Below, in pieces: positions 24,580-33,499 of a stretch of 34,232 nt of DNA. The stretch comes from Methanospirillaceae archaeon. GTDB lineage: Archaea > Halobacteriota > Methanomicrobia > Methanomicrobiales > Methanospirillaceae. Below the pieces are notes generated by a model. The model searched no databases. It worked only from the letters and a program-made list of their open reading frames with translations, and was not told the origin of the DNA. The translations under genes and the position numbers were made by a program. The first letter of the stretch is position 1. Each line of letters opens with the position of its first letter. Location: NCBI GenBank assembly GCA_016926505.1, contig JAFGOM010000099.1, positions 1 through 34,232 on the forward strand. The letters run 5' to 3'.

Positions 24580-25386
24580 TCAGGAAATATCTGTTTCATC
24601 CATGCTCCCTGACCGGTATCCTTTCAGATCCAGTGTTACATAACAAAACCCAAGGGTATGAAATTTTTCCTCTATCTTTTCCCGGAGCCTCAATACCTCT
24701 GCCATCTCTGCAGGGAGGACCTCGATCCGTGCAATTGTTCCGTGGTGCCTGACCCGTGCCTGACAAAAACCATAATCATTGAGGATATCCTCCCCTTTTT
24801 CTATCATCAGCAGTTTCTCGTCGGTTATTTCTTCACCGTACGGGATCCGGGAGTAAAGACAGGCTGAAGATGGCAGGTTCCAGAATGAGTATCCTTTCTT
24901 TCGGGCAATTTCCCTGATATCATCCTTTGTTATCCCGGCCATGATATAGGGGTGAATAACCCCACACGAGGTAAAAGCATCGATTCCCGGACGGTTCTCT
25001 AAAAGATCTGATGCATTGGCACCATCAGCAATAAAGCGGCAACCATACCGTATCCTCTCATATTCAAGAACCGGGTAGTTCCCGAGTTTGCATAACCGGC
25101 ACCGGGTGGCAGGATTTTCTTTTCGTATCTCTTCAGATAAAGGTACCGCAGGAACGGTTGTGAACGGGAGGGATAATTCTTCTGCAATCTCCCGAGCCGT
25201 ATGGTATGCCCGTTCTGATAGTTCCGGTCCAATCAAAAGGACACACTGTATTCCGCGGGTACCAAGAACTTCCCGGGAAAGTGCAGCAAGTACAGAACTG
25301 TCAATCCCCCCTGAATAGGCAATAAGAAGGGGTGCATGGGCATGAAGAATCGCTGCAAGATCTTTTATCTTCTGCTCAGTATCCAT
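24580..25386 (-). CDS. larE: LarE family ATP-dependent sulfur transferase
   Basis: The 268-residue protein is a PP-loop ATPase of the LarE type: AYSGGIDSSVLAALS (23-37) binds ATP, a cysteine pair C96-x2-C99 sits in ATRCRLCKLG, and a third cysteine, C176, is in LPSSACLYSRIPYG. In Lactiplantibacillus LarE the cysteine at this last position is destroyed to donate sulfur to the nickel-pincer cofactor of lactate racemase. The three-cysteine form seen here fits LarE relatives that bind an iron-sulfur cluster instead. No larA, larB or larC is in the window, so another sulfur acceptor is possible. The gene lies 23 bp after thiI on the same strand and is probably in its operon. Confidence 0.85.
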   Translation of the reverse strand: MDTEQKIKDLAAILHAHAPLLIAYSGGIDSSVLAALSREVLGTRGIQCVLLIGPELSERAYHTAREIAEELSLPFTTVPAVPLSEEIRKENPATRCRLCKLGNYPVLEYERIRYGCRFIADGANASDLLENRPGIDAFTSCGVIHPYIMAGITKDDIREIARKKGYSFWNLPSSACLYSRIPYGEEITDEKLLMIEKGEDILNDYGFCQARVRHHGTIARIEVLPAEMAEVLRLREKIEEKFHTLGFCYVTLDLKGYRSGSMDETDIS

Positions 25387-25409
25387 AATCCTTCAAACCC
25401 GGTGATCCT

Positions 25410-26522
25410 TTATTTTTCTTCTGTTCCTGTCATCCCAATCTCTTTCTCGAGCAGTGAGATCTTATCTCTTTCTGAGGTTGTTGCAGGCCGGAACGGGATA
25501 ACAGAGCAACAACCGGGAACCTGCATGATAGAGATCTGAAACGTTCCAATCTGTTTTGCAATCTGTATCGTCTCTTCCTTGTCAAACCCGATTAGAGGGC
25601 GGTATACCGGGATATGTACCGCATCATCCAGGACATAGAGATTATCAAGTGTCTGGGATGCCACCTGGGCAACCGATTCACCGGTAACGATTCCTTTCGC
25701 TCCAACCTCTTGTGCATACTCCTCTGCAATCCGGTACAGGTGTCTTTTACATAATACACAGCAATACTTCTCGAGATTTCGTTTCTTTAACGTGAAGCGG
25801 GTCTCATAGACCTTTTCATCAGGAATGACCTTCAAAGTCAGATCCGGCTGGTACCTCTGGAGATGTGAGATAAGTAAACGTGCTCTCTCTTCAGACCGGT
25901 CATCATGGAACGGGGCTATCTTTACATATACCGGATACAGGATACATCCCCGCTTCATCATCATGTACATCGCTACCGGGGAGTCGATACCTCCGGAATG
26001 AAGAGCAACAAGCTTTCCTGACGCACCTTCCGGCACACCACCCGGACCATCAAAGACTTCATGGTACAGGTAACACGACTCGTTCCGTATCTCGATATGC
26101 AGCTCCAGATCCGGATTTGTTAAATCTACTGAAATATGGGGCCATGCTCTGCAGACTTCTGCACCGATATCACGCGCAAGTTCCTGGGATGAGAAGGTAT
26201 GCTTCCCGGTCCGGCGGACGCGAATCGCAAATGACTGACAGGATGGTATTCCTGCTTCCTCTGCAAAGGGAATTATCTGGTCTCTTAAATCAGAAAGATT
26301 AACCATTCTGCAGGGAGAATACGAATAAACTCCAAAGGTATATCCAATCTGGTCAGGATCCACCTCCCCGGATATCCATATCCTGCCACGTGTTTTTGAG
26401 ATAGTACAGAGAGGAATCTTTCGTTTTAAGGATGAGATGAGCAGATTTTCCCATACTCTCCTGACCGGTTCACTTTTAAGAAAAATCTCTGAGTACCGGA
26501 CAAGCCAGGTGTCAGCATGCAT
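25410..26522 (-). CDS. thiI: ThiI-like tRNA 4-thiouridine synthase (no rhodanese domain)
   Basis: The protein (370 residues from ATG 26522, preceded by AGGTGG; a GTG at 26528 is also possible) has an N-terminal ferredoxin-like and THUMP region (to about 165) and a PP-loop ATPase with LHSGGIDSPVAMYMM around residue 175-188. It lacks the C-terminal rhodanese domain of the bacterial enzyme. In its place are C255-x2-C258 (EKYCCVLCKRH) and a cysteine pair in QVPGCCSV near 338. This matches the methanogen type, in which these cysteines are thought to hold an iron-sulfur cluster and sulfide is the sulfur source. ThiI activates U8 of tRNA with ATP and replaces oxygen by sulfur. larE follows. Confidence 0.88.
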   Translation of the reverse strand: MHADTWLVRYSEIFLKSEPVRRVWENLLISSLKRKIPLCTISKTRGRIWISGEVDPDQIGYTFGVYSYSPCRMVNLSDLRDQIIPFAEEAGIPSCQSFAIRVRRTGKHTFSSQELARDIGAEVCRAWPHISVDLTNPDLELHIEIRNESCYLYHEVFDGPGGVPEGASGKLVALHSGGIDSPVAMYMMMKRGCILYPVYVKIAPFHDDRSEERARLLISHLQRYQPDLTLKVIPDEKVYETRFTLKKRNLEKYCCVLCKRHLYRIAEEYAQEVGAKGIVTGESVAQVASQTLDNLYVLDDAVHIPVYRPLIGFDKEETIQIAKQIGTFQISIMQVPGCCSVIPFRPATTSERDKISLLEKEIGMTGTEEK

Positions 26523-26763
26523 TACCACCTGTTTGTTTTATCAGGATACCAATGTTGGTCACAACTGTTACACAAAATGCAGGGAGATGATGTAATCCGC
26601 ACCTTCAGGATCTCCTTTATTCGTATACGATTAAGAGGTCAGAAGAGTCTCAATGCAAATAATGAATCAGGCATTTTTGTATTGTCCTGGTTATTGTTCC
26701 ATTCAGATTATCGGATGTACTTCCGAATTTAACTTCAGACTGATTAGCTCAATTATTATTATC

Positions 26764-27411
26764 ATGATTTATGAGAACCCGGATTTCGTTCCGGAAGATG
26801 ATGATATCATACCTCTCACGGAGCCCCCTTTCTACCTTCCGGATTTTGAAGTGGCATACCGGTATATTATCGATGAGTATGAGGTCGCCCCACGCGAACT
26901 TGCTATCTTTATTCCCTGTGCAATCAGGAAACCATACAGTACGAGCCCCAGCCACCGCATCATCAGGAAGATAATATCAGATCTTCTGGACTCATCGCGG
27001 TATCATATCGTTATCTTTGGAACCTGTGGTATTCTCCCTGCAGAACTTGAGACCATGTATCCGTATGCCCACTACCGGTACATGCTTGGAAAGGTCAGGG
27101 ATCCCACGATACAGCAGGATTTTTTGAGAATAGAGACCGAAAGGGTTGCCGGGTATCTGAAGAAGACACAATATACCTACAAACGCCGTATTGCCTACTG
27201 TATCGGACTCTTCAGAAGGGCATTCATAGAGGGATCAGAAAAATCAGGGATTCCGATTGACCTCATTCTGCCTTCCCAGGATATAATAGATACGATTATA
27301 AAATCCGACGGGTCGTTCCCGGAAGGAAGTCTCTGTATGGACGAGTATCTGCAAGAATTTTATCAGGCTCTGGCAACAATAAAACAATCCATGGCAGATG
27401 ACCTCAGGTAA
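26764..27411 (+). CDS. DUF5591 (archaeosine-synthase C-domain-like) protein
   Basis: The 215-residue protein (from ATG 26764) contains AIFIPCAIRKPYSTSPSHR (47-65) and IFGTCGILPAELETMYPYAH (84-103). These resemble the PCSARKPYS...SHR and GVVPRELE..YP.AHY motifs of the DUF5591 domain that archaeosine synthase uses on preQ0-modified tRNA. Here the domain stands alone, without the TGT-like, PUA or other parts. A role in tRNA modification is likely but not shown. An upstream ATG (26653) would add 37 residues rich in Ile that do not look coding. No ribosome binding site precedes 26764, so the transcript may be leaderless. The gene is divergent from thiI. Confidence 0.6.
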   Translation: MIYENPDFVPEDDDIIPLTEPPFYLPDFEVAYRYIIDEYEVAPRELAIFIPCAIRKPYSTSPSHRIIRKIISDLLDSSRYHIVIFGTCGILPAELETMYPYAHYRYMLGKVRDPTIQQDFLRIETERVAGYLKKTQYTYKRRIAYCIGLFRRAFIEGSEKSGIPIDLILPSQDIIDTIIKSDGSFPEGSLCMDEYLQEFYQALATIKQSMADDLR

Positions 27412-27474
27412 ATGCCAAAAGAAAGAACCGGCGTCAGTTCGATCTTATCCTGATAACTGTTAATCGTACATTGA

Positions 27475-27783
27475 TCAGAAAAAGGCCGGTATCCACAAGA
27501 TCCTGTTTGTATTTCTCTCCTTAAAACCGGATATATTTTTTACAGAGAAGATCACATTGTTCCTAGGAGACGATCACCAGGCATCTCAGGAGATCTGAAA
27601 GCAGAGAAACCGGATTCATCAACGGGAAAGAGTATTAAACGGTTTATTCTCCAGGAATTCCCTTATAATGAGGGGTACCCGTGGAGGGTATCGGTCATTC
27701 ACATCACGGATCCGTATTTTTCAATTTCAGGGTTCCATGAGGAGGGGGAGATTTTTATCACGATCCATTACCGGATACATTAG
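27475..27783 (+). other. Open frame without a start codon, possible gene relic
   Basis: A frame free of stops runs from 27475 to the TAG at 27781. It has no ATG, GTG or TTG at a useful place. Its last 50 codons read like protein: KSIKRFILQEFPYNEGYPWR, then VSVIHITDPYFSISGFHEEG, then EIFITIHYRIH. It ends 27 bases before the ATG of the REC-PAS-PAS gene. It may be a decayed gene or use an unusual start. I do not recognise the family. Confidence 0.3.
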
Positions 27784-27810
27784 TATGTTTTGTTGAAGAA
27801 GGGAGAGAAG

Positions 27811-28917
27811 ATGATATCAATATTATTGGCTGATGATCAGGAAGAACTGCTGGATATCACGAAATTATTCCTGGAACGTGATGGTGAGATAGAGGTCGAT
27901 ACCGCTCCTTCTGCAGCTATCGCAATCGAGATGCTTCGGAAGAAGAAGTACGATGCCATCGTCTCTGATTATGAGATGCCCATGATGGACGGGATTGAAT
28001 TTCTCAAGACAATCAAACGGGAACGAATGAAAAAACCGTTCATCATCTTTACCGGAAGAAGCCGAGAGGACATTGTTATTGAAGCATTAAATACCGGTGC
28101 TGATTTTTATCTCCAGAAAGGATCCGATCCAAAGGTCCAGTTTGCCGAGTTAAAGAATATGATAACGCAGGCGGTGATGCGCAAACGCATCGAAGAAGCC
28201 CTGTTACAGTCAGAGACAAATTACCGGACCCTTGTTGAATGCACGGAAGATTCCATCTACATGGTCGACAAGCTCGGGCGATATCTTTTTATGAACACCC
28301 ATCACCGCAAGCGTCTTAACATCGAGAATCAGGATTACAAGGCACTCATTTATGATGACCTTCACACCTCAGAAGATACCACATACTTCATGAACCTCGT
28401 CTGCCAGGTCATCAAAGACGGAAATCCTGTCGTAAATGAGTACGAGCAGAATGGCAGGTGGTTTGTGAGGACCATCAGTCCGGTAAAAAATGAGATAATC
28501 GAACAGAACATTGCAGCAACCGTCATTTCTACCGAGATAACCCAGATGAAACAACTCGAGAAGGCATATGATACCATGGAAGCATTCTTTGAGACTCTCG
28601 TGGACTCAACAGAAGACTCCATTTATCTGGTAGACAAAGACTGCAATTATCTCTTTATGAACACCCATCACCAGAAAAGACTTGGTATCTCTGATGATTC
28701 CTACAAGGGACGATCCTATCGGGATTATCATGATGAGGCTGATTCTTCCCAGTTTTCTTCCCAGATTGCACTTGTATTACAACAAAAAGAACCGGTCCGG
28801 AATCTGAATAAATATAATGGTCACTGTTTTGTCAGGACATTCAGCCCGGTATATGACAAAAAAACAGAGGATATCATTGGTATTGTTGTGATATCAATCG
28901 ACTCCAAGTATAAGTGA
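27811..28917 (+). CDS. Response regulator with two tandem PAS domains (REC-PAS-PAS)
   Basis: The 368-residue protein (from ATG 27811, with GGGAGAG four bases before it) has a receiver domain (2-125) with an acidic pair (LLADDQ), phosphoacceptor D53 in IVSDYEMPMMDG and the LQKG lysine. Two PAS domains follow, at about 132-240 and 255-365. These are very alike: both hold TEDSIYxVDK, YLFMNTHHxKRL and FVRTxSPV, so they come from an internal duplication. No kinase, GGDEF or DNA-binding domain follows, so output would be by protein contact. The nearest likely partner is the kinase at 29762. The paired residues NTHH could bind a ligand. Confidence 0.87.
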   Translation: MISILLADDQEELLDITKLFLERDGEIEVDTAPSAAIAIEMLRKKKYDAIVSDYEMPMMDGIEFLKTIKRERMKKPFIIFTGRSREDIVIEALNTGADFYLQKGSDPKVQFAELKNMITQAVMRKRIEEALLQSETNYRTLVECTEDSIYMVDKLGRYLFMNTHHRKRLNIENQDYKALIYDDLHTSEDTTYFMNLVCQVIKDGNPVVNEYEQNGRWFVRTISPVKNEIIEQNIAATVISTEITQMKQLEKAYDTMEAFFETLVDSTEDSIYLVDKDCNYLFMNTHHQKRLGISDDSYKGRSYRDYHDEADSSQFSSQIALVLQQKEPVRNLNKYNGHCFVRTFSPVYDKKTEDIIGIVVISIDSKYK

Positions 28918-29048
28918 ACATCAGTATGCTTCATCCTGTCTCAAAATCCGGGATCGTAATAAATCACGCTTTTCGGTTTTAAAAAAATCAGATCAGAAAG
29001 GCTTTGATGATTCAGATTAAATTCCTTAAAAATCAAGGGTAAATACCG

Positions 29049-29354
29049 ATGATTCGAAGAATTACAGCAAACATCTCTTGTGATCTCGCTGCTTTAATCT
29101 CATTTATTCCCATGGTTGTATCCGGACTGATACTGTATCTGTACTGGCCGACAGGAAGCAGAGGATTTACCGGAGGGAGAAATCCCTTTTTTGTTTCTGA
29201 AATTTTCGGGCTCTCACACGAGAACTGGGTCCTGATTCATGACTGGTCAAGTCTTTTCTTTGTGATTTTCGTCGTGATTCATCTCATTCTTCATTACCGT
29301 TTTTTTCGTTTCATGAAAAAACATATTCTTTCCACTCATGCAGAGAAGAAATAA
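29049..29354 (+). CDS. DUF4405 family small membrane protein
   Basis: The 101-residue protein has two membrane helices, about 12-33 and 66-86. Between them is GLSHENWVLIHDWSSLFF, and after them VIHLILHYRFF. H57, H64, H78 and H82 lie in the positions used for haem in cytochrome b-like DUF4405 proteins. Haem binding is therefore plausible but not shown. The gene sits alone between two signalling genes, so it might be part of a redox-sensing pathway, which is only inference from position. Confidence 0.65.
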   Translation: MIRRITANISCDLAALISFIPMVVSGLILYLYWPTGSRGFTGGRNPFFVSEIFGLSHENWVLIHDWSSLFFVIFVVIHLILHYRFFRFMKKHILSTHAEKK

Positions 29355-29761
29355 CTATTCTACTCCGGAATATTTCTATGCAAATCCTTCATCCATTGAT
29401 CACAGGGATTTGGATAATTCTTCCTCATTAGAGGGTAATTGGGATTCCCGTTCAGATCAGAATCGTTATTTCCTCCCTGCAATCGACGAATAACTATATA
29501 GGTCTGAAAGGTAATTTCTTGAATGAATAAGAAAAAAAACGATCCTGTCTAAACGAAAAACAGGATTGGTATCCAATGAAATGTACAATGAAAAGATTCC
29601 AACCCCCGGATGAAAGCATTGGTGGGAAAAAAAAGATGCAAAGTACTACCTGAATTGCTTTGTGATCATTGGAATCATGGAACCAAATGAAGAGTTACCA
29701 TACCATATAGCCGGTTTGTCTGAAGATGTACCCTATCTGTCCCGGATTGTAAGGAAGGTTA
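29355..29761. other. Intergenic region without a gene
   Basis: This 407-bp stretch has A-rich runs and a seven-base inverted repeat (ATCCTGT at 29542-29548, ACAGGAT at 29560-29566). No open frame or recognisable RNA gene is seen. It probably holds the promoter of the kinase gene. Confidence 0.4.
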
Positions 29762-32701
29762 ATGCCGGGTCCTCAAAAAAGTATGTATAAGATACTGTTT
29801 GTTGATGATGAACCCTCGATTCTTGAGATAGGAAAGCTCTTTCTTGAAGAGATAGGAGACTTCTCTGTTGATACCGTTCCGTCTGCCGTTGATGCATTAC
29901 AGATCCTCAAAACTTCATCATATGATGCCATTATTTCAGATTACCTGATGCCCGGGATGGATGCTCTCCGGTTTTTGCATGAGCTCCGATCAAAGGGGGA
30001 CACCACCCCGTTTATTCTTCTGACCGGGAAAGGATGCGAAGAGATAGTCATCGATGCTTTAGAAGAGGGGGCAGACTACTACCTTCAGAAAGGAGATGAT
30101 CCTGATATTCTCTTCCGGCGCCTGAGTAACAAGATACACCAGATAATTGGTAAAAGGCAGGCTGATAATGCAATCCATGAGAGTGAAGAACGATTCAGAC
30201 GAATTTTTGAGTCCTTTGAGGATCTTTACTTTCAGACCGATATGAATGGAACCATTATTCTCTTATCTCCGTCGGTATTCCGGATATCGGGATGGAAAGA
30301 AGAGGAACTGATCGGAAAGGAAGTAACATCTGTTTACCTGAATCCTCATGAAAGAAACCAATTTATCGCGAAATTACAGAAATCAGGACATATCAAGGAT
30401 TACGAAATAACACTGCTAAAAAAGGACGGTACACCTGCCATTTCTTCTATCTCTGCGAATCTTCTCTATGATCCGGAAGGGAATCCATCAGGTATCTCAG
30501 GAACACTCCGGGATATCACATCACAGAAAAAAACCGAAGATACATTACGGGAGATAAATTCGTTCTTAGAGAATCTGATTACCAGTGCCAACGGACCTAT
30601 CATTGTCTGGGACCCGGAGTTTAAGATAACGCGGGTAAACCGTGCCTGTGAACTGCTGATTGGAAGAACTGCACAGGAAGTTATCGGAAAACCTCTCCAT
30701 CTTCTTTTCCCCCCCTCAGATAAGGAACACCTGATCCGGTTGATAAAGACAACATCGGCAGGAGTCAGGTGGGAAACGGTTGAGATACCGATTATGCACA
30801 AAGACGGGGGGATAAGGACTGTTATATGGAATTCATCTACCATTTATGAGCAGGATGGAAGAAAACCGATAGCAACCATCGCCCAGGGACAGGATATCAC
30901 CGATAAAAAACATCTCGAAGAAGAGAAGGAAAAGGCGGTTGAACAAATCCAGTACAATTTTGCCCAGCTCTCTATCTTAAACGATGGCATCAGAAACCCG
31001 CTTGCCGTGATTCTGGGATCCATTGAACTGAGTGATGATCCTGTGCTTATCAAACGGATTTCTGAACAGATACGAGAGATTGATGAGATGGTGAATCAGC
31101 TTGACAAACGCTGGATTCATTCAGAGAAGATCCTTGACTATCTGCAGAAGCATCACCAGATAACCATTGATCCTACTCTGAAATCACCGGACAGTTCTCT
31201 CCTGCCAGAGGTTTGTGCAGATGATACCATACCTCTTGTTGAGGAGATACAGGCCGAGTTGTATGCCATTCTTGACAGTATCGATGCCCTTGTATATGTT
31301 TCAGATATCAATACCTATGATCTGCTGTACGTAAACCGGTACGGACGGGCACTCTATGGCAATGTCATCGGAAAGAAATGCTACCAGAGTGTTCGTGATT
31401 CACCAGACGGTCCGTGCTCATTCTGTACAAATAAGCACCTGATCGATGGGATGAGACCAACCGGGGTATACCAATGGGAATACTATGATGAGCTTCGGAA
31501 CCGGTGGTATGACTGTCGTGATCAGGCATTTTTATGGAGTGATGGCAGGCTTATCAGGCTTGAGATTGCGACAGATATTACGGGTAAGAAAGATATTGAG
31601 GAACTGCTGCGGACAAACAAGGAGAAATACCACTCAGTATCAACGATGCTGCGCAGGATGTGTGATAACGTCCCTGACATGATATGGGCAAAGGATACCG
31701 GGCTTCGTTATCTCTTCACCAACCGGGCACTATCAGAGCAGTTCCTTTTTGCAAAGGATCTGAAGGAACCCTTTGGGAAGACTCAGGAATTTTTTATCGA
31801 AAGGGAACGAAAAACCCACTCCGATGATCCGAACTGGTACACGTTTGGAGATAATTGTTCTGATTCAGACAGGATAACCTTAGAGAAAGGGACCAGCGGC
31901 CACTTTATTGAGTCCGGAATAATCAGGGGTGAGCACCATATCCTAACCGTCTATAAAACTCCGTTCTATGATGAGGACGGGATGATGATTGGGATTGTAG
32001 GGTCTGCACGGGATATCACAAAAGAAAAGATGGCAGAGGATGCGTTACGTATTGCAAACCAGAAACTTCATCTTCTCACCGCTCTTACCCGGCATGATAT
32101 CCTAAACCAACTCCAGGCGATGCAGCTCTCCCTGGAACTCGCAATGGAGAGTGATGAGCCAGGGTCCATATCCCGGAATCTTTCCCGTGCCTATGCAGCC
32201 GGTGAACGGATTGAGAAGATCATCGTCTGGACCCGTGATTATGATGATCTCGGAGCAGTAAGTAGTTCATGGGTTATGCTCAAAAAAATCCTCCAGTCAG
32301 CGATAGATAAACAAAAAACCGGTCATGTGAAGATACACAACATGATACCTGACCATTTCTTCATCTATACTGATCCTACAATCAGAAAGATCTTCTCGAC
32401 ACTTTTTGAGAATGCACTCACCCATGGCAAATCCGTATCGGTTATCAGAGTCTCTGCCGAGATACGGGATCAGACCTGTATTATCATCTGTGAGGATGAC
32501 GGAACAGGAATCGAGCCTGACAAGAAAGAAGAGATCTTTATTCATAACTATGGAAAAAATGCAGGTATCAGTCTTTTTCTGGCACGGGAGATCCTCGCCA
32601 TCAATGGTTTTTCCATTAAAGAGACCGGTATTGCCGGGCAGGGTGCACGGTTTGAGATAACGGTTCCCGGAGCACGGTTCCGACAGGACTCTGTGCCATA
32701 A
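29762..32701 (+). CDS. Hybrid sensor histidine kinase, REC-PAS-PAS-(degenerate DHp)-PAS-PAS-DHp-HATPase
   Basis: The 979-residue protein is soluble, with no membrane segment. Domains in order: receiver (8-130) with phosphoacceptor D60 in IISDYLMPGMD; PAS at 140-258 and 265-385; a helical pair at about 395-455 (SILNDGIRNPLAVILG) that looks like a DHp domain with N407 in place of histidine; a PAS at about 495-600 with C552-x2-C555 in GPCSFCTNKHL; a PAS at 625-760; a DHp with H778 in TALTRHDILNQLQAM; and a HATPase_c domain with N884 in LFENALTHG, then CEDDGTGIEPDKKEEIF and a GISLFLAREILAI helix. It should autophosphorylate at H778. The REC domain at the N-terminus suggests it is also a phosphorelay target. 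The REC-PAS-PAS protein upstream shares its receiver style. AAGGAAGGT precedes the ATG. Confidence 0.87.
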   Translation: MPGPQKSMYKILFVDDEPSILEIGKLFLEEIGDFSVDTVPSAVDALQILKTSSYDAIISDYLMPGMDALRFLHELRSKGDTTPFILLTGKGCEEIVIDALEEGADYYLQKGDDPDILFRRLSNKIHQIIGKRQADNAIHESEERFRRIFESFEDLYFQTDMNGTIILLSPSVFRISGWKEEELIGKEVTSVYLNPHERNQFIAKLQKSGHIKDYEITLLKKDGTPAISSISANLLYDPEGNPSGISGTLRDITSQKKTEDTLREINSFLENLITSANGPIIVWDPEFKITRVNRACELLIGRTAQEVIGKPLHLLFPPSDKEHLIRLIKTTSAGVRWETVEIPIMHKDGGIRTVIWNSSTIYEQDGRKPIATIAQGQDITDKKHLEEEKEKAVEQIQYNFAQLSILNDGIRNPLAVILGSIELSDDPVLIKRISEQIREIDEMVNQLDKRWIHSEKILDYLQKHHQITIDPTLKSPDSSLLPEVCADDTIPLVEEIQAELYAILDSIDALVYVSDINTYDLLYVNRYGRALYGNVIGKKCYQSVRDSPDGPCSFCTNKHLIDGMRPTGVYQWEYYDELRNRWYDCRDQAFLWSDGRLIRLEIATDITGKKDIEELLRTNKEKYHSVSTMLRRMCDNVPDMIWAKDTGLRYLFTNRALSEQFLFAKDLKEPFGKTQEFFIERERKTHSDDPNWYTFGDNCSDSDRITLEKGTSGHFIESGIIRGEHHILTVYKTPFYDEDGMMIGIVGSARDITKEKMAEDALRIANQKLHLLTALTRHDILNQLQAMQLSLELAMESDEPGSISRNLSRAYAAGERIEKIIVWTRDYDDLGAVSSSWVMLKKILQSAIDKQKTGHVKIHNMIPDHFFIYTDPTIRKIFSTLFENALTHGKSVSVIRVSAEIRDQTCIIICEDDGTGIEPDKKEEIFIHNYGKNAGISLFLAREILAINGFSIKETGIAGQGARFEITVPGARFRQDSVP

Positions 32702-32872
32702 CTATTCCGTCTGTTTTTGATTTGCCTGACAGGAATGAGTATACGTACGGATTAGGATCATCATTTTGTCGTTTATGTCTCATATCCTGTCTTTTTACCC
32801 TTTCCATTCTCGTACGATCTCTTCTTTAAAAAAAGGGAGAAGTGAGTGGTGTGTATTGCAAAGATGAATTAA

Positions 32873-32881
32873 TTATAAATA
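32873..32881 (+). promoter_or_regulatory. TATA box of the Hsp20 gene
   Basis: TTATAAATA lies about 45 bases before the ATG. With a start of transcription some 26 bases downstream, the leader would be about 18 bases and would contain the GGAGG at 32910-32914. It is the clearest promoter in the window. The region 32702-32872 has no gene. Confidence 0.6.
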
Positions 32882-32921
32882 CTATTATCACTAACCTATC
32901 GTTACCATAGGAGGAATGCCT

Positions 32922-33455
32922 ATGACACGTGAAAAACATGAGAGAAATAAAACTGATGTTATGCCGGTTACTCCTGGTTCTTCAATGGCAACCCGGAGAT
33001 TCCCCGGTCTAATTGAACATGATTTTGATTCCCTGTTCGATGACTTACGGAAATCTTTTGATCTCATGATGAGACCTTATTTCCCGGTAGAACTCTCACT
33101 TCGTCGCCCTGAGATGATTCCCATCAGGTATCCCCCCCTTGACTTTATCGATGGCGGTGACCACTACCTCATAAAAATCGAACTCCCTGGTTTTACCAGG
33201 GAAGATGTTGATGTGCAGGTAACACCTGAGGGCGTAACCGTTTCAGCAAAGAAAGAAGAGGAGAAGGAAGAAGAGAAGAAGAACTATATCCACCGTGAAC
33301 GCTCGTACTCAACCTATGAACGTGCTATCGTATTCCCAGAAGAAGTGGATCCCTCAAAGGCACAAGGAACGATGAAAGAAGGGATCCTTGAGTTAAAGGT
33401 AATGAAAAAAGAGGTTCGTCCCGAACAAAAGCCACGGAAATTGGAGTTACAATAA
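32922..33455 (+). CDS. Small heat shock protein (Hsp20/alpha-crystallin family)
   Basis: The 177-residue protein has a variable N-terminal arm with FDSLFDDLRKSFDLMMRP, then the alpha-crystallin domain: PLDFIDGGDHYLIKIELPGF, TREDVDVQVTPEGVTVSAKK and a long charged loop (EEEKEEEKKNYIHRERSYS), then the FPEEVDPSKAQGTMKEGIL strand pair and LELKVMKKE. It holds unfolding proteins in a refoldable state. The ATG at 32922 is seven bases after GGAGG. The ATG at 32916 is only one base after it and so is less likely. It has its own TATA box and T-run terminator, so it is monocistronic and probably stress induced. Confidence 0.92.
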   Translation: MTREKHERNKTDVMPVTPGSSMATRRFPGLIEHDFDSLFDDLRKSFDLMMRPYFPVELSLRRPEMIPIRYPPLDFIDGGDHYLIKIELPGFTREDVDVQVTPEGVTVSAKKEEEKEEEKKNYIHRERSYSTYERAIVFPEEVDPSKAQGTMKEGILELKVMKKEVRPEQKPRKLELQ

Positions 33456-33463
33456 AATCCTCA

Positions 33464-33478
33464 TTTTTTCTTTTTTTT
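33464..33478 (+). terminator. Oligo-T terminator of the Hsp20 gene
   Basis: Two T-runs (six and eight T separated by one C) lie directly after the Hsp20 stop. This is a strong archaeal intrinsic termination signal. Confidence 0.6.
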
Positions 33479-33499
33479 CGTTTTCCTGATTCCTTTGGA

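Noticed and set aside
24382-24612. 76-codon forward frame after the metallophosphatase
   Set aside because: It overlaps the end of larE and its composition is not protein-like; likely a chance frame.
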